Program-made: the position numbers and the translations under genes
Shown: piece by piece, positions 5,036-12,568 of the stretch
How positions within the stretch are numbered: position 1 is the stretch's first letter
How the letters are laid out: every line of letters begins with the position of its first letter
NCBI GenBank assembly: GCA_021790495.1
Contig: JAJYGZ010000139.1
Span: 1 to 14,801 of the forward strand
Length of the DNA stretch: 14,801 nt
Source: Actinomycetes bacterium
GTDB taxonomy: Bacteria; Actinomycetota; Acidimicrobiia; Acidimicrobiales; Acidimicrobiaceae
Direction of reading: 5' to 3'
The notes under the pieces: generated by a model
What the model was told of the DNA's origin: nothing
Databases searched by the model: none
The model's input: the letters and a program-made list of their open reading frames with translations, nothing else

Positions 5036-6754
5036 ATGTCCCGTTTACCAGGATCTCTCGGTTCCCTAGCGGCGGCTCGCGGCGATGTGCCAGTCGAGTT
5101 GCTCCTGTTTGGAGGAAAGGTCTTTTCGAGCGCTACGCGCGAATGGATTCAGACCGATCTCGCTATTTCCAATGGAGTCGTGGTCGGCTGGGGCGAGCGA
5201 GAGGCTGCCACGCGGATCGATGTCACCGGCAAGTACCTGATCCCTGGATTCATCGACGCGCACATGCACCTTGAGTCGACCAAGCTCTGGGTCGACGAGT
5301 TTGTCCGGGCGGTATTGCCCTCGGGCACCACCGCAGTCGTCGCCGACCCGCACGAACTCGCGAATGTCTTTGGAATCCCCGGAGTAGCGGCGCTGATCGA
5401 GGCCGCTTCGGGTCTTCCCTTCACCTTCGCAGTGGTCGCCTCCTCTTGCGTACCTGCTTCGCCCTTCGAATCTCCCGGGGCCGAACTTGGCGCCACGGAG
5501 GTCGCCGAGCTGCTTGATAATCACGGCGCGATCGGCGTCGCCGAGATGATGAACTATCCCGGAGTGATCTCTGGCGACCCTGAGGTGATGGCAAAGATTC
5601 GCGCGGCAGGAACGCGGCGCGTCGACGGCCATGCGCCGATGGTCACCGGGCGCGCGCTGGATGCTTACCTGGTCGCTGGAGTTGAATCCGACCATGAATG
5701 CACCACCTTCGAAGAAGCGCACGAGAAGCGCCAAAAGGGCATGTGGATCTTCATTCGAGAAGGTTCAGCCAGCAAAAACCTCAACGAATTGATCAAGACC
5801 GTGCTAATTTCGGGCGTCGACCATGTCGCTTTGTGCACCGATGATCGCGAGCCCTCGATGCTGCTTGAAGCTGGCCACGTCAATGACTGCGTTCGAATGG
5901 CAGTCGCCGCCGGAGTCTCGCCTGAGGATGCCATCGTGCTGGGTTCGACCAACGCCGCCGAATACCACCACCTTTACAATCTCGGCTCGCTCAGCCCGGG
6001 TTACCAGGCCGACGTTCAGGTATTGGGCAACTTGGTCGACTTCAAGCCAGAGATGGTATTTTGCCGTGGATCCCTTGTCGCGGCAAACGGGTCGATCGTC
6101 GCCAAAAGCGTACCGTCGCGACCGGTGCCACAATGGATGATGTCCAGCATGCACCTTGGGACAAAGGTTGCTCCTGCGGACTTTTCCTTGAAGCTGGATC
6201 CATCGGCCACCTACCGCGTGATTGAGATATTGCGAAATTCCCTCTCAACGCGAGCTCTCGAGATCCGGGGCGCCGAGCTCGGGGACTGCGCCAAGATCGC
6301 GGTTTTGGAGCGCCATCGCCAAACCGGGCGCATCGGGGTCGGTTTGGTCAAGGGCTTTGGAATCAAGCGTGGCGCGATTGCCTCGACGGTGGCTCACGAC
6401 GCGCACAACCTCATGGTGGTCGGAGGTCTCGGCGAGGCCGCAGACCGCGACATGGCATTTGCCGCATCGGTGCTCGCACGTATCGGCGGAGGACAGGTAG
6501 CAGTGCTCGATGGCGAAGTTCTAGCGGCAATCCCCTTGCCCGTCGGGGGTCTGATCTCCAATTTGACCGCCGTCGAGGTCGCACGAGAACTCGACGCGCT
6601 TGAAGATGCGGTCAAGGAGACCCTGGGGGTCGAACATCCGGCGCCTTTTATGACCTTGTCGTTCCTGGGCCTTTCGGTGATACCGGAATTGCGCATCACC
6701 GATCTCGGGCTGATCGACGTGGTGAACTTCTCGGTGACCTCACTAACCACTTGA
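5036..6754 (+). CDS. ade: Adenine deaminase
   Basis: Converts adenine to hypoxanthine and ammonia in purine salvage; a metal-dependent amidohydrolase acting in the cytoplasm. The 572-residue length is normal for bacterial Ade. The metal and active-site motifs are all present: PGFIDAHMHLEST (70-82), ADPHELANV (103-111), DGHAP (197-201), SDHECT (218-223) and LCTDDRE (266-272). The C-terminal Ade domain carries AHDAHNL (453-459) and GG(L/I)xxA-like segments around 463-468. These distinguish it from other amidohydrolases. The ATG is preceded by no Shine-Dalgarno, but a -10-like TAGAAT lies 7 bases upstream. The first 20 residues (Ser/Leu/Ala-rich) precede the usual family start at LLLFGGKVF and may be a short extension. 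It is single, convergent with the UDP-glucose dehydrogenase gene, with no other purine gene nearby. Confidence 0.95.
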   Translation: MSRLPGSLGSLAAARGDVPVELLLFGGKVFSSATREWIQTDLAISNGVVVGWGEREAATRIDVTGKYLIPGFIDAHMHLESTKLWVDEFVRAVLPSGTTAVVADPHELANVFGIPGVAALIEAASGLPFTFAVVASSCVPASPFESPGAELGATEVAELLDNHGAIGVAEMMNYPGVISGDPEVMAKIRAAGTRRVDGHAPMVTGRALDAYLVAGVESDHECTTFEEAHEKRQKGMWIFIREGSASKNLNELIKTVLISGVDHVALCTDDREPSMLLEAGHVNDCVRMAVAAGVSPEDAIVLGSTNAAEYHHLYNLGSLSPGYQADVQVLGNLVDFKPEMVFCRGSLVAANGSIVAKSVPSRPVPQWMMSSMHLGTKVAPADFSLKLDPSATYRVIEILRNSLSTRALEIRGAELGDCAKIAVLERHRQTGRIGVGLVKGFGIKRGAIASTVAHDAHNLMVVGGLGEAADRDMAFAASVLARIGGGQVAVLDGEVLAAIPLPVGGLISNLTAVEVARELDALEDAVKETLGVEHPAPFMTLSFLGLSVIPELRITDLGLIDVVNFSVTSLTT

Positions 6755-6814
6755 GGTAGCTTGAGCGCTGGCTGGCGAATGCGCGTTGGGCAGCTGGCCG
6801 CAGATGCCGATGCA

Positions 6815-6839
6815 GGCGAGCCGGAGTTGGCTTGTCGCC
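6815..6839 (+). terminator. Weak hairpin downstream of ade
   Basis: GGCGA (6815-6819) pairs with TCGCC (6835-6839) and an inner GCC pairs with GGC around GGAGTT, with TTG bulged. It lies 60 bases after the ade stop. There is no T run on either strand, so function as a terminator is doubtful; nothing better is seen between the convergent genes. Confidence 0.22.
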
Positions 6840-6843
6840 CAAG

Positions 6844-7020
6844 TCAGACCGCTTCGACAACCCCGGCATCGGACATTGTCCATGACAGCGGTCGCCAGAT
6901 GATCGGGCGAAAGCGATCTTGATGACCGGTGCCTATGCCCATGGCAACGAATCCGGCCTCTCTCCAGTTCCCAAGCGACATCGTTCCGGTGGCGTCCAGA
7001 AAAGTATTCCCCCTGGCAAG
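6844..7020 (-). pseudogene. Out-of-frame C-terminal end of UDP-glucose 6-dehydrogenase
   Basis: In a frame offset from the dehydrogenase gene above it, the minus strand encodes ARGNTFLDATGTM, then NWREAGFVAMGIGTG. This follows the usual end of UDP-glucose/GDP-mannose dehydrogenases, where an Arg-Asn pair and LD are followed about 10 residues later by AGF and a GIG-type ending. It runs to a TGA at 6844-6846, about 20 residues beyond the expected end. The upstream part of this frame has no family resemblance, so it is not a gene of its own but the displaced tail of the dehydrogenase. About 15 residues that normally lie between the two parts seem to be missing, pointing to a small deletion rather than a single-base slip. 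Confidence 0.6.
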
Positions 7021-8210
7021 AGATGCGAAGCCACCGCTAGGACGACAGCGTCGGCTCCGGCCACGGCTTTTAGCGCGTCCGGGGCTCGCTCCACAAGACA
7101 TCGACCTTGTCGCAGGTCGATTCGCGCCATAGGATCGTAACCGACGACGAAGGCTCCCTTGGCAGCTAGCTCTTGGGCAAGCGCGAGTGCCGGCGAATCA
7201 CGGGCGTCATCCGTTCCCGCCTTGAAAGCCAGGCCCAGCACAGCAATCCGCTTGGAGACCAAGCCGCCCAGAGCGCGGTCGAGCCGCTCCACAATTCTGG
7301 TCCTCGCCGTTGTGTTCGCCTCAATGGCAGCGCCGACTACGCGCGACTCGCATCCAAGTGATTCGGATATCGCGAGCATGCCGTGGGTGTCTTTGGGCAG
7401 GCACGAACCTCCCCATCCGAGACTCGGACTCAAGAACGAGCCCCCGATCCGCGAGTCGAGGCCGACGCCTTCGAGCACCGGACCGACGTCGCAACCAAGC
7501 GACTCGCAAAGGGCGGCAATCTCGTTGGCGAACGATACCTTGACGGCTAGAAACGAGTTGGAAGCGTACTTCACCAACTCGGCGCCACGCCTGTCCATCT
7601 TGATCAACTCCATGGAGTCGGGATAGAGCGATGCGATCAGCTCGAGGGCCCAGCCATTTCCCCCCACCACCACGCGATCCGGATTCATGAAGTCATAGAC
7701 CGAGCGCCCCTCACGCAAAAACTCGGGATTTGAACAAACGCTTATGTCGATGCCTGGGGCGACATACTCGTGACAAATGAGCTCGAGGGCCTCGCAGGTC
7801 CCCGGCGGAACCGTGCTTTTCACCACCACGGCGATGTCGCGCGTCGCCGCTGCGGCTACCTGGGCGGCGCTCTCTGAAATGATCGACAGGTTGGGATCGC
7901 CGTTGGCCGAGGGCGGCGTGCCGACGCATAACAGCGCGGCGTCCGCGCCATAGCAACCGGGCTCAATGGTGTCAAAGACCGCAATAGAGCCGCCCCGCAG
8001 TCCAGCCAATAGCAACTCTTCGAGTCCGGGCTCATAGATCGGAATCTCGCCGTTGAGGAGCATCTCGATCTTGGCGGAATCCTTTTCCACCAGCGACACC
8101 CGGTGACCGAGCGCGGAAAAGCACCCGGCCGCCGTAAGGCCAACGTAGCCCGCCCCCACAATCAACAGGTGCCTTCTTACGAATCTCGTTAAGACCAAAT
8201 CAGCTTCCAT
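6933..8210 (-). CDS. UDP-glucose 6-dehydrogenase, apparent frameshift near the 3' end
   Basis: Oxidises UDP-glucose to UDP-glucuronate with two NAD+. The 425-residue reading has the NAD-binding VGAGYVG (18-24), VGTPPS (96-101), KSTVPPGT (131-138), NPEFLREG (161-168), KYASNSFLAVKVSFANE (214-230), the catalytic Cys270 in GWGGSCLPKD (265-274) and FKAGTDDARDSP (329-340). From about residue 395 on (ASHLLPGGILFW...) it no longer resembles the family, and the proper ending appears in another frame down to 6844. The product may be damaged in its C-terminal UDP-sugar domain, or the sequence may hold an error. ATG 8210 is preferred to TTG 8237, because AGAGGA stands 9 bases before it. It lies 85 bases after the ABC gene in the same direction and is probably the last operon gene. 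A UDP-N-acetyl-mannosamine-type dehydrogenase is less likely from the motif spelling. Confidence 0.85.
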   Translation of the reverse strand: MEADLVLTRFVRRHLLIVGAGYVGLTAAGCFSALGHRVSLVEKDSAKIEMLLNGEIPIYEPGLEELLLAGLRGGSIAVFDTIEPGCYGADAALLCVGTPPSANGDPNLSIISESAAQVAAAATRDIAVVVKSTVPPGTCEALELICHEYVAPGIDISVCSNPEFLREGRSVYDFMNPDRVVVGGNGWALELIASLYPDSMELIKMDRRGAELVKYASNSFLAVKVSFANEIAALCESLGCDVGPVLEGVGLDSRIGGSFLSPSLGWGGSCLPKDTHGMLAISESLGCESRVVGAAIEANTTARTRIVERLDRALGGLVSKRIAVLGLAFKAGTDDARDSPALALAQELAAKGAFVVGYDPMARIDLRQGRCLVERAPDALKAVAGADAVVLAVASHLLPGGILFWTPPERCRLGTGERPDSLPWA

Positions 8211-8227
8211 CAGAGCAAATCCTCTCG

Positions 8228-8241
8228 GCGCTTTCAAGCGC
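8228..8241 (-). other. GC-rich hairpin in the ABC-dehydrogenase gap
   Basis: GCGCTT (8228-8233) and AAGCGC (8236-8241) form a compact stem, best drawn as 5 bp with a 4-base loop. It stands just upstream of the dehydrogenase ribosome binding site. No T run follows on the minus strand, so it probably does not end transcription; it might affect mRNA stability or translation. Confidence 0.25.
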
Positions 8242-8295
8242 GCAACCGTCTCTCCAAAACGAACGTATTCTCGTCACAACTTCGCGCCCCACCAT

Positions 8296-10143
8296 TCACG
8301 CACCCTGGCTAATCGGTGCCACGGCGGGCTCGCACCCCGAATCGACACCGGCATCGCCCAACTGGGTTCCGCCAAAGAAGCCGCCGAGCGAGCTTTCGCC
8401 GACATAGCCGTCTTGGACCTCGTAAATGCGGTCGCAAAAACGCAGCGTCGCCCGCTGATGGCTCACCACGATGGTCGTCTTGCCTGTGGTAAGGCGTTCG
8501 AACGCCTCGTTTAGCACGTCTTCCAGGGCAGGATCAATACCAACCGTAGGCTCGTCCAGCACTATGATTTTTGCCTTGCGCGCCACCGCCCGGGCAATGG
8601 CGACGCACTGTCGCTGCCCGCCCGACAACGAGGAGCCCTTCTCGGTAACCACGGTGTCAAAACCGTTGGAGAGTCCTTGGAAGACATCTAGCAGACCAGC
8701 GGTCCGAGCCGCCTCAATCGCGTCGAAACGAGTCGCTCCCGCGATGCCATAGACGATGTTCTCCCATATCATGCCGGAGAAGACGAAAGTCTCCTGCGGC
8801 AGATAAGCTACGAAGCTCCGCAGCACTCCTAGGGGAAGTTGTCGCGTATCGATCCCGTCGATCAAAACCCGTCCCGAAGTCGGCTCCAAAAGCCTGGGAA
8901 GCATCTTGGCCAAGGTCGACTTGCCAGAACCTGTGGCGCCAACCAGGCCTATGCGAGAGCCCGGCTCCACCACCAGATCGGCTCCGTGTATTATCTCGCT
9001 GCCACCATAGGCGAAGCGGACTCCCCGATAGGTCACCGCCCCGTGCCGGGTCCAATCCTGGGGCACGGACGCGGTGTTCTTGAAAGACTGGTCCGAGCCG
9101 AGCAACTCTTCCACACGCTCTTTGGCGGCAAGGCCGACGCCGATGATTCCCGCGCGCTTGGTCAGCTGCGCAAGCGGCTTGTAGATCGATCTCGCATAGG
9201 AGGTCACCACAAGAATCATCCCGACGCTTAGGGACCGATTGAAGACTGCCAGCCCGGCCAAGAGCACGAAAAGGGCGATGGTCAAGTTGAGAACCGTGGT
9301 CACCGAAGCGCTCATCGAGGCTTGAGAGACGTTCGCCTTCAATGAGTGGCCGGTGCTGGCCTTTACGAATCGCGAAAATCGGCTCGATTCGGAGGTCTCG
9401 CCCTGATTGGTCTGAACGACGACAAGGCCCATGATCGCCTGCTGCGCGGTAGAGTTCGCCAGCCCTTCCATGTTGCGCGCACGGCGTGCCTGGGTCTTGA
9501 CCCTCTTCATGAAGAAGTTCAAATCGAAGGAGATAAAGATGCCCAGCGCAATAACGGCGACAAGAAACATCGGGCCCAAAAGCGCGAGAATGACCATGAT
9601 CCCGGCAATAGTCAAGGTCGAATTGACCAGCGTCGGCAAGGACTCGACCAGGGCTCTCTGCACGCTCTGTACATCCGCAATGAGCCTGGTGGTCAAGTCG
9701 CCGGACTTGCGCGAGTCGAAAAAATGCGGAGGCTGAGCGATTATGTGATCGAATACTTCGACCTGAAGGTCGTTGGAGAATACCTGCCCCGCGTTGGCGA
9801 AGCTGAGCGCCGAAACAAACGTCGCGACGCCGCCCAGGAGCGCGAAGGCCCCCATGGTAGCGGCCACCAGATACAGAAGTTGGAGGCGAGAGCCCGAAAA
9901 CGCCAGAAAAGAAGGAAGGTGTTTCGCACCAAAAACGGAGTCGACCAGAATCTTCATGGGCCACGGAGTCAACCAGGTAAGAGCGGCGTTGAGCACCGAA
10001 GCCGCGGTGCCAATCGCCAGGCGAGTTCGAGTCTTTCGGACGAAGCCCCTCATCAACGACGCTCGTCGCACATTCGGCTCCACCTGCGAAGCGCCGCTTC
10101 GCCACCTTGCGCTGGGGCTCCTAAACAATCTCGATCCCCTCAT
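8296..10143 (-). CDS. ABC exporter, fused membrane and ATPase domains (MsbA-like half transporter)
   Basis: A 615-residue half transporter that would work as a dimer to export a hydrophobic or glycan-linked substrate. The exporter-type membrane domain covers about 40-345 with hydrophobic segments near 45-65, 88-112, 172-190, 191-205, 282-300 and 305-320, and the QPPHFFDSRKSGDLTTRL coupling region (137-154). The ATPase domain has Walker A GATGSGKST (402-410), Q-loop Gln450, signature LSGGQ (506-510), Walker B IIVLDEP (526-532) and switch His562, so it looks active. ATG 10141-10143 overlaps the stop of the preceding glycosyltransferase as ATGA; a longer frame to 10188 would lie inside that gene. 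The final 35 residues are a Gly-rich tail without family match. The operon context suggests a lipid-linked sugar or polysaccharide intermediate as substrate, but this is inference; a drug or peptide exporter would look similar. Confidence 0.9.
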   Translation of the reverse strand: MRGSRLFRSPSARWRSGASQVEPNVRRASLMRGFVRKTRTRLAIGTAASVLNAALTWLTPWPMKILVDSVFGAKHLPSFLAFSGSRLQLLYLVAATMGAFALLGGVATFVSALSFANAGQVFSNDLQVEVFDHIIAQPPHFFDSRKSGDLTTRLIADVQSVQRALVESLPTLVNSTLTIAGIMVILALLGPMFLVAVIALGIFISFDLNFFMKRVKTQARRARNMEGLANSTAQQAIMGLVVVQTNQGETSESSRFSRFVKASTGHSLKANVSQASMSASVTTVLNLTIALFVLLAGLAVFNRSLSVGMILVVTSYARSIYKPLAQLTKRAGIIGVGLAAKERVEELLGSDQSFKNTASVPQDWTRHGAVTYRGVRFAYGGSEIIHGADLVVEPGSRIGLVGATGSGKSTLAKMLPRLLEPTSGRVLIDGIDTRQLPLGVLRSFVAYLPQETFVFSGMIWENIVYGIAGATRFDAIEAARTAGLLDVFQGLSNGFDTVVTEKGSSLSGGQRQCVAIARAVARKAKIIVLDEPTVGIDPALEDVLNEAFERLTTGKTTIVVSHQRATLRFCDRIYEVQDGYVGESSLGGFFGGTQLGDAGVDSGCEPAVAPISQGA

Positions 10144-11264
10144 GCCGCACTTAGGATCGACTCGACAACTCGTTGCCAGCCAAAGCATCTCTCCACCCGC
10201 CGCCGCGCCATCGCGCCCAGTTGGGCGAGGCGTTCCGGATTCGCCAGCAGCCCTTCTATCGCGTCCGCCAACACCATTGGATCGGGATCGCCCACAAGGA
10301 GGGCGGAGCCGTCCACCATCTCCCTTATCGACGGGGTGTCGGTCGCGACGATCGCCAATCCGGCGGCCATGTATTCGAGAACCTTGAGAGGGGAGAAGTA
10401 AAAATTCTCGCTACGAAGATAAGGCGCCACCCCGATGTCCATTTCGGCCAAGTAGCCAGGAACTCCGGCCATTGGAACGGCACCGGTAAATTCCACTCGC
10501 GCCTGCGCCCCTTGGTCCGCCACCATTTCGCGAAGTGATCCAAATAGCGGTCCATCGCCAACAACCATCAAGCGATGATCGACGCCGCGAAATTCGAGAA
10601 CTCGAGACGCCAAGATTAAATTCTCCACCCCATGCCAGGGCTTTAGCGACCCGACAAATCCTACGGTCGGAATCGAGCGCCGAAGAGGGCTCTTGGGCTT
10701 GAGGTCGCTCGCGACAAATCGCTCGAGGTCGACTCCGTTGGGTTGCACATGGACCGAAGCGGCTCCAAAATTCGACGCGTAGTCGCGCAATGCTTCGGAG
10801 ACCACTACGACAAAGCTGCCCGAAATGGCTTGGCGCTCCGCTTGGTGCGCCTCTTGGACCAATTCGAGACCAAAGTGGTCGGCTCTCTCTTTGGCTATCG
10901 GCGCGTTGATCTCGAGGATCCTCCTCGCCCCGACGGACCGAGCCAACTCGGGGCCCGAGCCAAAGAACAAGCTGAGGCGTTCGTAAATAAGATTGGGCCG
11001 GATCTCGTCGAGGATCGAGAACGCGGCACTCTCAAATTCCCGAGATGCGCTCAGCTTGCTCTTTTCGGATTTGGAGATTCCCTTCAGCTCGACTCGGTGA
11101 AGAATGGCTCCCTCGGGAACCTCTCCAACAACATTGCTGGCGACGAGGTGAACCTGGTGTCCGAGGGCCACCGCGGCCGAGATGAACTCCGTCACGTGAA
11201 TTGAGGCGCCCTTGGTGCCTCCCACGGGGATGCCTGGGTCAAAAAGCAGATACGCGATCTTCAC
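10140..11264 (-). CDS. Glycosyltransferase, GT4 type (GT-B fold)
   Basis: A 374-residue retaining-type glycosyltransferase; donor and acceptor unknown. The N-terminal domain begins KIAYLLFDPGIPVGGTKGAS (2-21), with the glycine-rich loop that contacts the acceptor side. The C-terminal donor domain has QPNGVDLERF (174-183), GFVGSLKPWHGVENLI (202-217), VVGDGPL (234-240) and SPLKVLEYMAAG (291-302). The last motif is the variant of the GT4 E-x7-E region in which only the second Glu (297) is kept, as in many polysaccharide-cluster members. Start is GTG 11262-11264, overlapping the upstream stop as GTGA, with GAGG 7 bases before it; the stop overlaps the ABC start by 4 bases. No signal peptide or membrane anchor is seen, so it is probably a cytosolic or peripheral enzyme acting on a lipid-linked acceptor. 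Confidence 0.88.
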   Translation of the reverse strand: MKIAYLLFDPGIPVGGTKGASIHVTEFISAAVALGHQVHLVASNVVGEVPEGAILHRVELKGISKSEKSKLSASREFESAAFSILDEIRPNLIYERLSLFFGSGPELARSVGARRILEINAPIAKERADHFGLELVQEAHQAERQAISGSFVVVVSEALRDYASNFGAASVHVQPNGVDLERFVASDLKPKSPLRRSIPTVGFVGSLKPWHGVENLILASRVLEFRGVDHRLMVVGDGPLFGSLREMVADQGAQARVEFTGAVPMAGVPGYLAEMDIGVAPYLRSENFYFSPLKVLEYMAAGLAIVATDTPSIREMVDGSALLVGDPDPMVLADAIEGLLANPERLAQLGAMARRRVERCFGWQRVVESILSAA

Positions 11265-12568
11265 GCCACGACCTCGCTTGGAGGACGCTCTTCGCGCTGC
11301 GGCTCACCCGGCAACACCGAACGTATCATCTGACTTACCAGGGCAATCGCATTGTCTTTTGAAAACGAGGCCACCACGCTGGCGCGCGCCGCGAGCGAAA
11401 GCTCCGACCGGAGAGAGGAGGACTGCGCGAGTTGCTCCATCGCGGAGGCAAGAGCCGCCACATCGCCGCTCTTGGCGACGATTCCGTTCTGGTAACTGCG
11501 GATCACCTCGCGGATCCCCTCAATATCGGCGCCCACCACGGGCAAGCCGCATGCCATGGCCTCAAGCACCACGTTAGGTATTCCATCCTGGTCGCCGTTG
11601 GCAAGCACTACCGACGGGTGGACAAAGACGTCGGCTTCACGCAGCTCTTTTAGCACCGCGTCACGCTTCAGGGACCCGAGAAACTTCACGCGCGAATCGA
11701 CGCCAAGCTCAAGTGCCAGCTTCTCCAGAGACTTCCTCAACGGACCATCCCCAACAAATCTCAGGCTCGCATTGCCATTGGCTTGGCAAAGCACCGCAAA
11801 GGCTCTCAGCAGATCCGCGAATCCCTTCTTTTCCACCAAGCGCCCCACGGCCAGAAACTTCACGGCCCCAGCGGCACGGACCTCGCCATCAGGGCAAAAG
11901 CGCGCCGAATCGACGCCATGGTGAATCAAGTGAACCTTGGCTAAATCCCCCGAGGGTACAAGGCCCTCAACCTTGGCGATAACCTCGTCATAGGCACGCG
12001 TCGAGCAGCACAAAACGAATCTTGCGCCCGACAACTTCCTCGCGAGCGAAAGTGGCGTGGACGAGTAGATGTCCTTGGCATGGCCTGCCATCGAAAAGGT
12101 AAGTCCCAAAAACTGAGCAGCTATCAGCCCAGCACTGGCCGGGGAGTGGACAAATCCCGCGTGAACGTGGGCTACATTGCGGCCCTCAAGGTCGCGCGCT
12201 ATCCGCGAACCATAGGCGATGTTCTTCAGCGAGCCGCCAGGATGTAGCGAAGAAAAAGCCACCCGCAACGCCTTCACATAGCGCGTAGGCGAAAGCAAAG
12301 CGAGGCGTAGATGGTCTCCTAGATATCGCGCCCGTTCAACAAATGGGCTCCAAGCGGACTTGGCGCCTTTGGTCAAATAGATGACCGGCGCCCGCAGTTG
12401 CAAGACGTCGGGATCGATAAATGCCTCTCTCGGGTCTCCGATGGCATAAACGACCAGACGCACTCCAGATCTCTCCAGCCCAAGCATCTCCTCAAGGATG
12501 AAAGTTTCCGAGATTCTTGGAAAGCGCTTCAAGACGTAGGCGACGGTATTTTTTGGCGAATCGCTCAA
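11261..12568 (-). CDS. Glycosyltransferase, GT4 type, WcaL/AmsK-like
   Basis: A 435-residue GT-B enzyme resembling the colanic-acid/amylovoran group of GT4 transferases. The start region VAYVLKRFPRISETFILEEM (9-28) is typical of that group, as is AHVHAGFVHSPAS (133-145). The donor domain has IHHGVDSARF (215-224), VGRLVEKKG (241-249, Arg and Lys that hold the donor phosphates), FVGDGPL (271-277) and DGIPNVVLEAMACGLPVVG (328-346) with the acidic-x7-E pair Asp328/Glu336. The start is taken as TTG 12566-12568, overlapping the upstream TGA as TTGA; a longer frame to 12703 lies within the upstream gene and its extra residues have no family match. The stop overlaps the next gene by 4 bases. The C-terminal 20 residues (PGEPQREERPPSEVVA) are a polar tail. 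Sugar specificity cannot be read from the sequence. Confidence 0.88.
   Translation of the reverse strand: MSDSPKNTVAYVLKRFPRISETFILEEMLGLERSGVRLVVYAIGDPREAFIDPDVLQLRAPVIYLTKGAKSAWSPFVERARYLGDHLRLALLSPTRYVKALRVAFSSLHPGGSLKNIAYGSRIARDLEGRNVAHVHAGFVHSPASAGLIAAQFLGLTFSMAGHAKDIYSSTPLSLARKLSGARFVLCCSTRAYDEVIAKVEGLVPSGDLAKVHLIHHGVDSARFCPDGEVRAAGAVKFLAVGRLVEKKGFADLLRAFAVLCQANGNASLRFVGDGPLRKSLEKLALELGVDSRVKFLGSLKRDAVLKELREADVFVHPSVVLANGDQDGIPNVVLEAMACGLPVVGADIEGIREVIRSYQNGIVAKSGDVAALASAMEQLAQSSSLRSELSLAARASVVASFSKDNAIALVSQMIRSVLPGEPQREERPPSEVVA

Noticed and set aside
5066..5734. 222-residue minus-strand open frame opposite ade
   Set aside because: Antisense shadow of ade; no domain resemblance and no ribosome binding site noted.
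8714..10105. 463-residue minus-strand open frame within the ABC gene in another frame
   Set aside because: The ABC frame has all ATPase motifs; this alternative frame has none and starts and ends inside it.
9346..10401. 351-residue plus-strand open frame opposite the ABC transporter and GT4 genes
   Set aside because: It is a shadow of two strong coding regions on the minus strand, with no recognisable domain and charged, low-order composition.
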